Source: Thiothrix eikelboomii
Lineage (GTDB): Bacteria > Pseudomonadota > Gammaproteobacteria > Thiotrichales > Thiotrichaceae
Direction of reading: 5' to 3'
NCBI RefSeq assembly: GCF_900167255.1
Contig: NZ_FUYB01000005.1
Coordinates: 1-64,000, forward strand
DNA length: 64,000 nucleotides
Shown here: piece after piece, positions 27,091 to 36,940 of the stretch
Position numbering within the stretch: the first letter of the stretch is position 1
How the letters are laid out: every line of letters starts with the position of its first letter
Translations under genes and position numbers: made by a program
The notes under the pieces: model-generated
Told to the model about the DNA's origin: nothing
The model's database searches: none
What the model saw: only the letters and a program-made list of their open reading frames with translations

Positions 27091-30000
27091 ATGTCTGTAT
27101 TGAAAACCATAAGTCTGATAACAGCGGTTACTTTGATGAATTTAGCCCCTACACAAGCAGCCGAGATAGTTCCTGTGCAGGAATTGCCGAAGTTAGAGCA
27201 GTTTCCAGCTCAGATGAGTGAGGATACTAGCCAAGCGCCTGCCCAACCGGATCAGTCTAAGCCCGTAATCGCCCCTAAAGTCTTAACTGAGGCTGAGGTG
27301 AAGGCTTTATTAGAGCGATTACCACCCTTGCCCAAACCTGCGGAATCCACAGCTTTTGCGATTCGCTCCAGCAGTGAGCCGCCGCCTAAAGCGACTGCAA
27401 CTTTGCAGCAGCCTTTTCCGCCCCCTGCTAACCTCGAATCTGCACCCAAGGTTAAGGCTTCAGGAGCCGTCAAGGTGACACGCTTTGCACCGCAAGGCGA
27501 GGTTGAGTTTGCCGATCAAATCAGCCTTGCTTTTGATCGCCCGATGGTGGCAGTCACCACCCAAAATCAAACCATTGCGGAAGCTGTCCCCGTCAGTATG
27601 ACACCTGCCCTAGAGGGGCATTGGCGTTGGATGGGTACACAAGTCTTGGTATTTGAGCAAAAGGATCATGCTCGCTTACCGATGGCAACAGAATATCAGC
27701 TGATGGTGGCGGCTGATACTCAAGCTGCCGATGGTAGCCGCCTTGCAAAACCTCTGCAATGGACGTTTACAACCCCTACCTTGCAATTACAGAATAGCTA
27801 TCCTAGTGGCGAAGCTGTGGCCTTAAATCCGCTATTATTTCTGGCATTTAATCAGCGAGTTGAGTCAAGTGCACTCTTGCCTTTTATTCAAATTACGGTC
27901 AATGAACAGCGCTTAACTGCACACTTAGCCACTGAAGAGGATATTAAGGCTGATGAAGCGGTGGCAGCTTTAGTTAAGCAAGCACCTCAAGGTCAAGCTT
28001 TGGTTTTAAAATTAGCACAACCCTTACAAACGGATAGTAAGGTAGTTATTAATTTAGCGGCACAAGCCCCTTCGGCCGAAGGCCCCCGAGAGGCTCTTGC
28101 GCAGAATTTGTATAGCTTCAGGACTTATGCCCCTTTAGTGATGACTGAGCAGCGCTGTGGTTATGAACGTTGTACTCGTTATGATACGGCTGAAATCGTG
28201 TTTAATAATCCTTTGGCAATGGCTCAAAATCTGGACAAATTAATCACAGTCAGCCCAGCACCGAAGCAGCTCGAGCAGCATCAGGCAGGTGATCGTTTGT
28301 ATTTGAGCGCACGCTGGCAGGCCAACACCACTTACACCGTGACAGTTGCTCCTGAGCTAAAAGATCAATACGGGCAAACTTTAAGTGACCAATCCAGTTT
28401 TAGTTTTAAAGTGGAGAAAAGCCCCGCCAGTCTTGCCATGACAACTTCTTTATTGGCAACTCTAGACCCCAAGCTACCCGCTGAGTTGCCTTTGTATAGT
28501 ACTAATTATCGGAGTGCCAAACTGACGATTCAGCACGTGCAACCGAGTGATTGGCCCGTTTTTTTCAAGCAGGCACAAGCCCTACAACACGGGCAACATG
28601 ATCCTAATCAGCCCGTGCAGCTCCCCGGTAAAACCGTCAGTCAGCAAACTTTAACGCTGAATGCAGAACCCGATGCCGTGGTGACGACGCCAATTGCTTT
28701 AGGGCAGTGGTTGTCGGCGGGGCAATTAGGACATTTATTGGTTTTAGTTGAGCCGGGCGAGGCCACCGTAAAACCCACGGCGAATGATCCACGCCAATCC
28801 CCACTGTTAGTCTGGGTGCAAGCTACACAATTAGGTTTAGATGCCTATGCTTATGCCGATAAGCTATTAGCATGGGGTGGTGAGTTAGCCAGTGGCAAAG
28901 CGCTCGCTAATTTAGCGATCAGCTTGCATAGCTCAACCAGTGCAAAATTTGCCACCGAAACTACCGATGACCAAGGTTTAGCCTCGTTAGCTTATATCGA
29001 GTCAGCCCCGCTGGCGAATGCTGCCCATTTGCCCGCTGAGCCAAGCATTCGCTGGCTAGAAGCTAAACGAGGGGATGATCTTGCCATCTTGCCAGAGTCC
29101 TTGCATCCTTGGTCAACTGATGTTTGGCAGGCTCGTGAGCAAACCAGTCAAACCCTTTGGTATGTCTTTGATGATCGCCATTTGTATCGTCCTAAGGAAG
29201 AGGTTCATCTCAAAGCTTGGGTGCGAGAGCGTGCCGCTAAACCTGCGAGTATTTTAAACTGGCCGTCGGATTTATCCACTTTGCGTTATCAAGTATTCGA
29301 TGCGGCGGGGAATAAAATGGCCGAGGGTGAAACGCAGTTAAGTGGTTTGGGTGGTTTCAATCTTGCGTTTAAACTTCCTGATACCCCGAATTTAGGACCG
29401 GCACAAGTTCAGTTCAAACGCCCTCATTCAGACGACTTGTTGTATAGCCACAGCTTTGAGATCCAAGAGTTCCGCACGCCAGAGTTTGAAGTGAAAGCTG
29501 AGTTGACTAATCCAGCTCCTTATTTAGTGAAGCAAGCGATTCATCTTAAGGCTCAGGCTAGTTATTATGCAGGGGGTGGCTTGGCGGCTGCTCCGGTGGC
29601 TTGGCAGTTGAGCGCTCATCCAGAAAATTATACACCCCCCAATCAAGCCGAATGGTCATTTGGCTTGGTTAAGCCGGTTTGGCTACGTTGGGGATATGTC
29701 GTGCCGCAGGAAGTGGTCACTGCTAGTTTTACCGGTAAAACCAATGCAGCGGGGCAACATGCTTTGCTATTGCAACCGAATAATACTGATTATCCCCTGC
29801 CGATTTCAGTACGTGCTGAAGCGAGCATCACGGATGTGAATCGTCAAACTTGGACGGCTGAGCGGCAGTTGTTAATTCATCCTGCAAGTACTTATGTCGG
29901 CTTGAAAACGGCGAGCTATTTTGTTGAGCAAAACCAAGCTTTAAAACTGGAGTTAATCACCGTTGATATTGATGGACAAGCGGTTGGGAAGAGTTCTGTA

Positions 30001-33000
30001 TTAGTCGAGGCAGGATTAGTCGATTTTTCTCAAGAGCGTGCAGGTAGCCAGTTGAAAGAGGTACAGCGCTGTTCAGTGCAAACCGATGGACAAGGTTTGG
30101 CAACATGTGAGTTTAACACCGACCGAGCGGGTCAATATCAGATCACTGCTACCACAGTCGATCAGGAGGGGCGGCGCAATATTAGCCGAATCACTCGTTG
30201 GGTGAGTGGTGATCAGGAGTTGCCAACAACCAACAACCGTGTCGAAATGGAGTCGGCACAAATTATCCCCGATAAAGAGCATTATGCTCCCAATGAAACC
30301 GCCCAATTATTGATTCAAGCACCTTTTAATAATGCTGAGGGCTTATTGCTAGTGAATCATAATGGTCTAGTCACCGAGCAGCGCTTCAAGATGCAGGGCA
30401 ATAGTCATACCCTAGCGCTAGCCTTGAAACCAGAGTGGCTACCGAATGTGAATCTGAATCTGAGTTTAGTTGGGCAAACAGTGCGTCGTACTGCGGACGG
30501 TCAGGAAACTCATCTGCCACAACGCCCAGCGATGGCTAGCGCTGAGTTGAACTTGCGAATTTCTAAAGCTGAGCGCAACTTGACGGTGACGGTTCAGCCC
30601 CAAAAACAAGATTTAGCCCCCGCTGAAGAAACATCCATCACGGTAAAAGTTCAGAATCATCAAGGTCAGCCAATGGCAAAAGCTGAGGTGGCTTTAGTAG
30701 TGGTGGATGAGGCCATTTTAACAGCAGGTGCTTATCAGCTACTGGATCCACTCGAGAGTTTCTATCCTGAAACCAATAGCTCTGTGTTAGCCCAGTATTT
30801 CCGTGCCTCCGTTTTATTGCCAGAGTTCCCTGAGCAGCTGAATCAAGGGGGAGGTGGCTTCACACAAGCTGCTGTAGCGAATGAGGCTATGCCCAGAAGA
30901 CCGGTAATGGCAGCACCTGTTATGGCAATGGGGCGGTTTAAAAGTAGCGATGCGATGGCTGAAATGACGGGTGCTGCATCGCCGAGTATCGTGGTACGTA
31001 CTAATTTTAATCCTTTAGCCGCTTTTGTCCCGAGCCTCATCACGGATGCCCAAGGTCAAGTGACTACCACCGTGAAATTACCCGATAACTTAACCCGTTA
31101 TCGAATTATGGCTGTGGCAGCTCAGAATACGACCCATTATGGCAAGGGTGAATCGCATTTAACGGCTCGCAAAGCATTAATGGTGCGTCCAAGCGCACCG
31201 CGTTTCTTGAACTTTGGCGATAGCTTTGATTTGCCCGTGGTCTTGCAGAATCAAACCGATCAACCCTTAGCGGTGCAAGTTGCGCTCGCGGCGAACAATT
31301 TAGAGTTACCTGCGGCTCAAGGCTATGCCCTAGAGATTCCGGCTAATGATCGGGTGGAACTGCGCTTCCCGGCAAAAACTAGCAAGGTCGGGGCAGCGGA
31401 TTATCAAGCGGTTGCAGTCAGTCGCCAATTGAGCGATGCGGCTACGGGCAGTTTGCCAGTTTGGACACCTGCGACTAGCGAAGCCTTTGCGACCTATGGA
31501 GTGATTGATCAAGGGGCGATTAATCAGCCGGTTGAGACACCCAAACAGGTCTTGCCACCGTTTGGTGCTTTGAAAATCACGACTAGCTCTAGCGCTTTGC
31601 AATCGTTAACGGATGCTTTTATTTATCTGCAAAATTACCCGTATAGTTGCAGTGAGCAAATCGCTTCACGCATCTTGAGTACCAGTGCCTTGAAGGAGGT
31701 CTTACAGACATTTAAAGCCAAAGATCTGCCGCCCCCTGAAGCGATTGAGCACAGCCTGCAGCAGGATTTAGTCGCCTTAAAACAGCGCCAAACGCCAGAG
31801 GGTGGGTTTAGTTTATGGGGTGGCTCGTCACGTGATTGGCCGTATGCGAATGTGCATGTGACCCATGCTTTGGTTCGTGCTCAGCAACAAGGTTATCCAG
31901 TCGATGCTGACCTGCTAGCGCAGAGTTTGAACTACCTAAAAAACATCGACCAGTACTTTCCAAAGGACTATTCACCTGAAATACGTGTTTATATTCAAGC
32001 CTATAGTTTATACGTGCGCCAGTTGGTGGATGATCAGGATAGTGTTAAAGCACAAGCTTTAATTCATGAAGCGGGCGGGGTAAACAAGCTGTCGACTGAG
32101 GCAGCGGGTTGGTTATTGAATGTGTTAGCCGCTGATACGGCGAGTGTTAAACAACGTGAAGCGTTACGGCAGGAGCTACTGAATCGCGTCCAAGAAACGG
32201 CGGCGGGTGCAAGTCTACGTAGTGAGTTGGAGGCAGGTGATTATTGGGTGATGCATTCGGCTCGGGCGGCGAATGGTATTGTCTTGGCGGCTTTAATCAA
32301 AGATCAGCCGCAGTCTGATTTGATTCCAAAGTTGGTGAAGGGGTTGCAAAACGAGCGTGTTCAAGGTCATTGGGGGACGACTCAAGCCAATGCCTTTATT
32401 TTATTGGCCTTGGATGATTACTTCCAACAATACGAAGCACAAACACCGGATTTTGTCGCCAAAGCATGGTTAGGTAATGATTTCGCGGGTGAGCACAGCT
32501 TTAAAGGGCGCACGCTGGATAGTGTTGAAACAACGCTGCCGATGGAGTGGTTGCTGCAAGGTGAGCCGAATCGGGATCTGGTTTTGGCTAAACAAGGTGA
32601 GGGGCGGTTGTATTATCGGATTGGCTTGACGTATGCGCCCGCCAGTCTAAATTTAGCCGCTGCCGAACAGGGTTTCAGCGTGACCCGTGTTTATCGTGGC
32701 TTAGATGATCCCGAAGATGTCAAGCAAGATCCAGACGGTCATTGGCGGGTGAAATTGGGTGCGCGTATTGAGGTGAGTTTAACGATGTTAGCGGCTGCTG
32801 ATCGTCATCATGTGGCCTTGGTCGATGCCTTGCCCGCTGGCTTTGAAGCGGTCAATCCCGCTTTGGCAGTGACTGCACAAGAACCGAGGACTCAACCAGA
32901 GCCTATCGCATTTTCTTGGCTGAGCACTTGGTATGAACATCAAAACTTGCGTGATGAACGTGCAGAAGCTTTTGCCTCGATCTTACCCGGGGGGCTTTAT

Positions 33001-33126
33001 ACGTATCGCTATATTGCCAGAGCCACCACACCGGGACGTTTCATGGTGCCACCTGCCAAAGCTGAGGAGATGTATCATCCTGAAACTTTTGGGCGCAGTG
33101 CTTCCACCGTGGTGGTCATTGAATAG
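27091..33126 (+). CDS. Large bacterial alpha-2-macroglobulin with thioester motif
   Basis: 2011 residues. A Sec signal (residues 1-23, ending TQA) exports it; there is no lipobox. Macroglobulin beta-domains follow a Pro/Gln-rich linker. The CSEQ thioester motif is at residues 1520-1523 in YPYSCSEQIAS, followed by an alpha-toroid (FSLWGGS..WPYANVHVTHAL). A flexible Gly/Ala/Met/Pro-rich stretch near 1250-1310 is a likely bait region. The family is thought to trap proteases in the periplasm or on the surface. E. coli ECAM (1653) and YfaS are relatives. The usual PBP1C partner gene is absent nearby. Confidence 0.92.
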   Translation: MSVLKTISLITAVTLMNLAPTQAAEIVPVQELPKLEQFPAQMSEDTSQAPAQPDQSKPVIAPKVLTEAEVKALLERLPPLPKPAESTAFAIRSSSEPPPKATATLQQPFPPPANLESAPKVKASGAVKVTRFAPQGEVEFADQISLAFDRPMVAVTTQNQTIAEAVPVSMTPALEGHWRWMGTQVLVFEQKDHARLPMATEYQLMVAADTQAADGSRLAKPLQWTFTTPTLQLQNSYPSGEAVALNPLLFLAFNQRVESSALLPFIQITVNEQRLTAHLATEEDIKADEAVAALVKQAPQGQALVLKLAQPLQTDSKVVINLAAQAPSAEGPREALAQNLYSFRTYAPLVMTEQRCGYERCTRYDTAEIVFNNPLAMAQNLDKLITVSPAPKQLEQHQAGDRLYLSARWQANTTYTVTVAPELKDQYGQTLSDQSSFSFKVEKSPASLAMTTSLLATLDPKLPAELPLYSTNYRSAKLTIQHVQPSDWPVFFKQAQALQHGQHDPNQPVQLPGKTVSQQTLTLNAEPDAVVTTPIALGQWLSAGQLGHLLVLVEPGEATVKPTANDPRQSPLLVWVQATQLGLDAYAYADKLLAWGGELASGKALANLAISLHSSTSAKFATETTDDQGLASLAYIESAPLANAAHLPAEPSIRWLEAKRGDDLAILPESLHPWSTDVWQAREQTSQTLWYVFDDRHLYRPKEEVHLKAWVRERAAKPASILNWPSDLSTLRYQVFDAAGNKMAEGETQLSGLGGFNLAFKLPDTPNLGPAQVQFKRPHSDDLLYSHSFEIQEFRTPEFEVKAELTNPAPYLVKQAIHLKAQASYYAGGGLAAAPVAWQLSAHPENYTPPNQAEWSFGLVKPVWLRWGYVVPQEVVTASFTGKTNAAGQHALLLQPNNTDYPLPISVRAEASITDVNRQTWTAERQLLIHPASTYVGLKTASYFVEQNQALKLELITVDIDGQAVGKSSVLVEAGLVDFSQERAGSQLKEVQRCSVQTDGQGLATCEFNTDRAGQYQITATTVDQEGRRNISRITRWVSGDQELPTTNNRVEMESAQIIPDKEHYAPNETAQLLIQAPFNNAEGLLLVNHNGLVTEQRFKMQGNSHTLALALKPEWLPNVNLNLSLVGQTVRRTADGQETHLPQRPAMASAELNLRISKAERNLTVTVQPQKQDLAPAEETSITVKVQNHQGQPMAKAEVALVVVDEAILTAGAYQLLDPLESFYPETNSSVLAQYFRASVLLPEFPEQLNQGGGGFTQAAVANEAMPRRPVMAAPVMAMGRFKSSDAMAEMTGAASPSIVVRTNFNPLAAFVPSLITDAQGQVTTTVKLPDNLTRYRIMAVAAQNTTHYGKGESHLTARKALMVRPSAPRFLNFGDSFDLPVVLQNQTDQPLAVQVALAANNLELPAAQGYALEIPANDRVELRFPAKTSKVGAADYQAVAVSRQLSDAATGSLPVWTPATSEAFATYGVIDQGAINQPVETPKQVLPPFGALKITTSSSALQSLTDAFIYLQNYPYSCSEQIASRILSTSALKEVLQTFKAKDLPPPEAIEHSLQQDLVALKQRQTPEGGFSLWGGSSRDWPYANVHVTHALVRAQQQGYPVDADLLAQSLNYLKNIDQYFPKDYSPEIRVYIQAYSLYVRQLVDDQDSVKAQALIHEAGGVNKLSTEAAGWLLNVLAADTASVKQREALRQELLNRVQETAAGASLRSELEAGDYWVMHSARAANGIVLAALIKDQPQSDLIPKLVKGLQNERVQGHWGTTQANAFILLALDDYFQQYEAQTPDFVAKAWLGNDFAGEHSFKGRTLDSVETTLPMEWLLQGEPNRDLVLAKQGEGRLYYRIGLTYAPASLNLAAAEQGFSVTRVYRGLDDPEDVKQDPDGHWRVKLGARIEVSLTMLAAADRHHVALVDALPAGFEAVNPALAVTAQEPRTQPEPIAFSWLSTWYEHQNLRDERAEAFASILPGGLYTYRYIARATTPGRFMVPPAKAEEMYHPETFGRSASTVVVIE

Positions 33127-33251
33127 CGGGTGGTTGGTAGACCTAAGCCTTCGAGATTAAGGTATTGAGCAATCAATTTCGCCTTAGGCTGAATTACGCC
33201 TGAGCTATGTTAGTATGTAAGCTCTGAACGTGGATTTATTTCGGATAAGTC

Positions 33252-33830
33252 ATGAATACTGCGCGATCATTAACGACGACTCTAATCAGTGAAGCGGACT
33301 ATTTAACCAGTGAGCAGCAGGCGACCGAGCGCCATGAATATGTGCGTGGGCAGGCCTATCTCATAGCAAGGGCGAGTAAGCGGCATAATCGAATTGCTAT
33401 GAATTGTGTCGTGCAAATGACCTTAGCTACGCGCAATACGGCTTGTAATGTTTATGCATCGGAGGTGAAAGTGCACTCCGAAAAATATCACTGCTATTAC
33501 TATCCCGATGTTGTCGTTGGCTGCGAGCCTGATGAGGCTAGTGACTATATCCTTGAGCAACCTTGCCTGATTGTTGAGGTCAGTTCAGATTCGACCTTGC
33601 GCAAAGATTATTTGGAAAAGCTCTTGGTTTATCAAACAATGCCCTCTTTGCAGGCTTATTTGATTGTTGCTCAAGATAAAATCCAAGTCGATATGCTGGT
33701 ACGCTCAGCGGATGGTTTATGGGAGTTGCAGCAGTTTAATGATTTAGCCGCAGAATTAAATTTGCCTTGCCCGCTGATGAGTTTGCAAGTAGCAACAATT
33801 TATGAGGGCTTGGAGTTGTTAGCTGATTGA
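33252..33830 (+). CDS. Uma2-family (DUF820) nuclease-like protein
   Basis: 192 residues. The PD-(D/E)xK-like core is visible: ERHEYVRGQAYLIARASKRHN, then YYPDVVVGCEP (catalytic Asp) and CLIVEVSSDST..DYLEKLLVYQ (Glu and Lys). Uma2 proteins are abundant in cyanobacteria and multicellular or filamentous bacteria, often in many copies, with unproven function. The 3' end overlaps the convergent PIN toxin gene by 31 bp. Confidence 0.85.
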   Translation: MNTARSLTTTLISEADYLTSEQQATERHEYVRGQAYLIARASKRHNRIAMNCVVQMTLATRNTACNVYASEVKVHSEKYHCYYYPDVVVGCEPDEASDYILEQPCLIVEVSSDSTLRKDYLEKLLVYQTMPSLQAYLIVAQDKIQVDMLVRSADGLWELQQFNDLAAELNLPCPLMSLQVATIYEGLELLAD

Positions 33831-34240
33831 AAGGGATTAATAATCTGCAGCCCTGCGAGTGAGCGTTCGGCCTGAATCACATCAGAATATAAAACACGGC
33901 ACTCGCTCTTTTGTGCCATGCGAATAATCAGCGCTTCCCAAAAGCTAAAGGCTTGTGCTTTATTCAGTTCGATGGCTTGAAGAATATCCTCAGAATCAAT
34001 ACTGATGACTTCCATCTGGCTGGCCATTAACTCAATTTTGCGTTGAGCAAGATCAATCGGAATGCCCAGCTTTTGGGTACTGGCAGAGAAGTACTCACGC
34101 AAAACTTGAGTCGAGATGACTGCATGACCACTGGCCCAACCCGCTTGCAATAAGGCCAAAGCCAAGGCTTGTTTTTCAGGGGCTTGGGTGTCATCGGTTG
34201 CGAGTAAGACGCTCGTATCAAGAAAACTACGTTCTTTCAT
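33800..34240 (-). CDS. PIN-domain toxin (VapC-like)
   Basis: 146 residues from ATG 34240 (MKERSFLDTSVLLATDD). The acidic residues expected of a PIN ribonuclease are present: FLDTSVL near the N-terminus, an E in the middle (EALI in FWEALIIRMAQ) and the C-terminal YSDVIQAE. It overlaps the antitoxin gene by 14 bp. ATG 34249 three codons upstream is equally possible. Such toxins cleave tRNA or other RNA until bound by the antitoxin; the target here is unknown. Confidence 0.85.
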   Translation of the reverse strand: MKERSFLDTSVLLATDDTQAPEKQALALALLQAGWASGHAVISTQVLREYFSASTQKLGIPIDLAQRKIELMASQMEVISIDSEDILQAIELNKAQAFSFWEALIIRMAQKSECRVLYSDVIQAERSLAGLQIINPFQSANNSKPS

Positions 34241-34448
34241 GGAGTTCATCTCGATTAAAAGCCCAAGTATGCGCTTTACCTTGCCCACTTAAGGTGGTGA
34301 ACTCAGCAAAGCTTGCGCCAGCTTTTTGTTGATGGATGATGGTTGCTAAATAATCATGGACGAGTTGATTCAGATTAGTGCCTTTAATTGCCGCCACCAC
34401 TCGTGCCTCAGCTATCAATTTCTCGTCCACCAATAGGGTCGTTATCAT
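34227..34448 (-). CDS. Antitoxin of the PIN toxin (ribbon-helix-helix type)
   Basis: 73 residues. The N-terminal half, MITTLLVDEKLIAEARVVAAIKGTNLNQLVHDYL (seen as TTLLVDEKLIAEARVVA then TNLNQLVHDYL), fits a ribbon-helix-helix DNA-binding unit: one strand and two helices. The C-terminal FAEFTTLSGQG..HTWAFNRDELHERT is likely the toxin-binding tail. It lies just upstream of, and overlaps, the PIN gene, the standard antitoxin-first order, and probably represses its own promoter. Confidence 0.8.
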   Translation of the reverse strand: MITTLLVDEKLIAEARVVAAIKGTNLNQLVHDYLATIIHQQKAGASFAEFTTLSGQGKAHTWAFNRDELHERT

Positions 34449-34629
34449 CGTTAGTCTCCATGAAATAGCCTAAAATTTATTCATTCGATAGCATCTTTAC
34501 TTGCAAGATTTAGTGCATGTGAAATAAAAAAGCAAATAGTAAGGTTTCTGTCGTGAATTCACTGTATAAGCTAAAAAAGCGTAAGATAGGCTCGTCGACT
34601 AGCCAGATTGAGTAAATAGGAGGAAAACC

Positions 34630-35625
34630 ATGTCCGAGCGACAGCTGATTGACCGTTTTGGGCGGCGTATTACGTATGTACGCATGTCAGTAACCGATCG
34701 CTGTGATTTTCGCTGTGTGTATTGCATGGCTGAGGATATGGTATTTGTACCGCGTGAGCAGTTGTTGACTTTAGAAGAGCTAGCCCGGGTTGGGCGCGCT
34801 TTTGTGAATCTGGGGGTAAGTAAAATTCGTCTTACCGGTGGTGAGCCGCTGACTCGACGTAATGTGTTGCAACTTTGCGATGATCTAGGGCAACTCGAAG
34901 GTTTGCGTGATTTCACGATCACGACCAATGGTAGCCAATTGCCTAAATACGCAGCAGCTTTGAAGCAAGCAGGCATCACTCGTATTAATATTAGCTTGGA
35001 TACTTTGCAAGCGGATCGTTTTAAAGCACTCACACGCACGGGTGAAATTGAGCAAACACTAGCAGGCATTGAGGCCGCTTTAGCTCAAGGCTTTAAGCGG
35101 GTGAAGCTGAATGCGGTCATTCTCAAACACCGTAATCATGATGAGGTGATAGATTTAGTCGAGTTTGCTAGAGACAAAGGTTGTGATATTTCTTTTATTG
35201 AAGAAATGCCACTGGGCGTGATCGGCGATCATGATCGTGCCGAGGCTTATTATTCAAGTGATGAGATTCTGCGTGATTTACGCCAGCGTTTTGATTTGCA
35301 AGCGATGGTCGAACAAACCGGTGGGCCTTCTAAGTATTATTCTTTTTCTGATCATTCCAGTCGTGTCGGTTTTATCTCGCCGCATAGCCATAATTTTTGT
35401 GGTGATTGCAATCGAGTGCGGGTCACGGCTGAGGGGCGTTTGTTGTTGTGCTTAGGGCAAGAGCATTCGGTCGATTTGCGGCGCGTGCTACGTGCGTATC
35501 CTTTAGACAATACCCCCTTGTATGAAGCGATTGAAAAAGCGATGCAGATTAAACCTCAAGGACATGAATTTAATCTGCAAGCTAAGCCCATTTTATTTAG
35601 ACACATGAATGCAACCGGTGGTTAA
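34630..35625 (+). CDS. moaA: GTP 3',8-cyclase MoaA, molybdopterin biosynthesis
   Basis: Radical SAM enzyme that starts molybdenum cofactor synthesis from GTP. 331 residues (E. coli MoaA is 329). The SAM cluster CDFRCVYC is at ~25-32; the second cluster lies in NFCGDCNRVRVTAEGRLLLCLG; the chain ends HMNATGG, with the conserved C-terminal GG. AGGAGG sits 8 bases before the ATG. It stands apart from the molybdoenzyme island ~20 kb away, and other moa genes are not in the window. Confidence 0.97.
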   Translation: MSERQLIDRFGRRITYVRMSVTDRCDFRCVYCMAEDMVFVPREQLLTLEELARVGRAFVNLGVSKIRLTGGEPLTRRNVLQLCDDLGQLEGLRDFTITTNGSQLPKYAAALKQAGITRINISLDTLQADRFKALTRTGEIEQTLAGIEAALAQGFKRVKLNAVILKHRNHDEVIDLVEFARDKGCDISFIEEMPLGVIGDHDRAEAYYSSDEILRDLRQRFDLQAMVEQTGGPSKYYSFSDHSSRVGFISPHSHNFCGDCNRVRVTAEGRLLLCLGQEHSVDLRRVLRAYPLDNTPLYEAIEKAMQIKPQGHEFNLQAKPILFRHMNATGG

Positions 35626-35662
35626 TTGACACCAGAAAATAAGCGAACTAGAAAGGATGGCT

Positions 35663-36724
35663 ATGAAACTGTTAGAACCGATGTCTTTGGGTGAGTTAAA
35701 CCTTGCTAATCGTGCCATTATGGCACCATTGACGCGCAGTCGGGCGGGGATGGAGCATTTACCGAATGCATTAATGGCCCAGTATTACGCACAGCGTGCC
35801 AGTGCAGGTTTGATCATTACCGAGTGCACGATGATCCTACCTAATACCTCGGCGTTTATTGCCGAACCCGGTATTTATTCCGCCGAGCAAGTGGAGGGAT
35901 GGCAGCTAGTCACGCAGGCGGTACATGCTAAAGGCGGTAAGATCTTCCTCCAAATATGGCATGCTGGGCGCGCAGCCCATCCGAATATGTGCAATGGTCA
36001 GCAACCGATTTCGGCGAGTGCGCTGGCGATTGAGGGGGATACGCACACACCACAAGGTAAAGCGGACTATGTTTTGCCTCGTGCGGTCAGTACAGATGAA
36101 ATTCCGGGTTTAGTGAAGGCCTTTGCCCAAGCTGCCCGCCATGCTAGGCAAGCCGGTTTTGATGGGGTCGAAGTGCATGGTGCTAATGGTTATTTGATTG
36201 ACCAGTTCTTGCGTGATGGTTCGAATCAGCGCACCGATGATTACGGTGGCTCCGTTGAGCATCGTGCACGTTTCTTGTTTGAAGTGCTGGAAGCGGTCAC
36301 TGCTGAAATAGGCAGTGAGCGGGTAGGTTTACGTTTATCCTTATTAAATAGTTATAACAGCATGATTGACAGCGATCCGATAGGGTTGGCTAAATTTTTA
36401 GGGGAGCGTTTGAACGCTTTTAATTTGGCTTATGTGCATGTGATGCGTAGTGATTTCTTTGGTGTCCAAAAAGGTGATGTGCTTACCCCTCTGCGTGAGG
36501 CTTATCAAGGCGTTATTATTAGTAATATGGGGTATAGTGCTGCAGAGGCTGAGCAAGCTATTCAGGCCGGACAGGTGGATGCCGTCGCTTTTGGTACCGG
36601 CTTTTTAGCAAACCCTGATTTGCCAGAGCGGATTCGTACCGGAGCGGCTTGGAATGCACCGAATCCGCAGACTTTTTATACCCCAGGCGCAGAAGGTTAT
36701 ACCGATTATCCGTCGCTGGGATAG
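35663..36724 (+). CDS. Old Yellow Enzyme family NADH:flavin oxidoreductase
   Basis: 353 residues from ATG 35663. FMN-binding TIM barrel similar to E. coli NemA: NRAIMAPLTRSRAG, YYAQRASAGLIITE, IWHAGRAAHP, the active-site HGANGYLIDQFLRD and RTDDYGGSVEHRARF. These enzymes reduce activated alkenes, nitroesters or quinones with NAD(P)H. AAAGG lies 7-11 bases upstream; ATG 35657 two codons earlier is too close to it. It is 38 bp after moaA, perhaps co-transcribed, and is followed by a terminator. Confidence 0.95.
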   Translation: MKLLEPMSLGELNLANRAIMAPLTRSRAGMEHLPNALMAQYYAQRASAGLIITECTMILPNTSAFIAEPGIYSAEQVEGWQLVTQAVHAKGGKIFLQIWHAGRAAHPNMCNGQQPISASALAIEGDTHTPQGKADYVLPRAVSTDEIPGLVKAFAQAARHARQAGFDGVEVHGANGYLIDQFLRDGSNQRTDDYGGSVEHRARFLFEVLEAVTAEIGSERVGLRLSLLNSYNSMIDSDPIGLAKFLGERLNAFNLAYVHVMRSDFFGVQKGDVLTPLREAYQGVIISNMGYSAAEAEQAIQAGQVDAVAFGTGFLANPDLPERIRTGAAWNAPNPQTFYTPGAEGYTDYPSLG

Positions 36725-36741
36725 AGTGAGCTAACTGAGGG

Positions 36742-36771
36742 CTAGCTGCTGGTTAAGAGTAGCTAGTTTTT
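36742..36771 (+). terminator. Rho-independent terminator after the OYE gene
   Basis: CTAGCTGCT (36742-36750) pairs with AGTAGCTAG (36758-36766), with one G-U pair and a 7-base loop, followed by TTTTT. It lies 18 bp past the oxidoreductase stop. Confidence 0.8.
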
Positions 36772-36940
36772 GCGCAAGCGGCTGACGATTTTTGCTGTTG
36801 CCGTTCACTAAGCATGACAAAGCTCTTGGGCTGAAAATCTTATTGTTGCAAAGATTGATGCAAGGCTGCAACAAAAGCTGCAACAATCCAAGTGCTAAGA
36901 ACTGCCGAAGAGCTAGGCTAACTTATGCTATATTTAGACC

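Noticed and set aside
34449-34629. Moco riboswitch upstream of moaA
   Set aside because: The 180-bp leader is AT-rich and no multi-stem Moco aptamer pattern could be traced.
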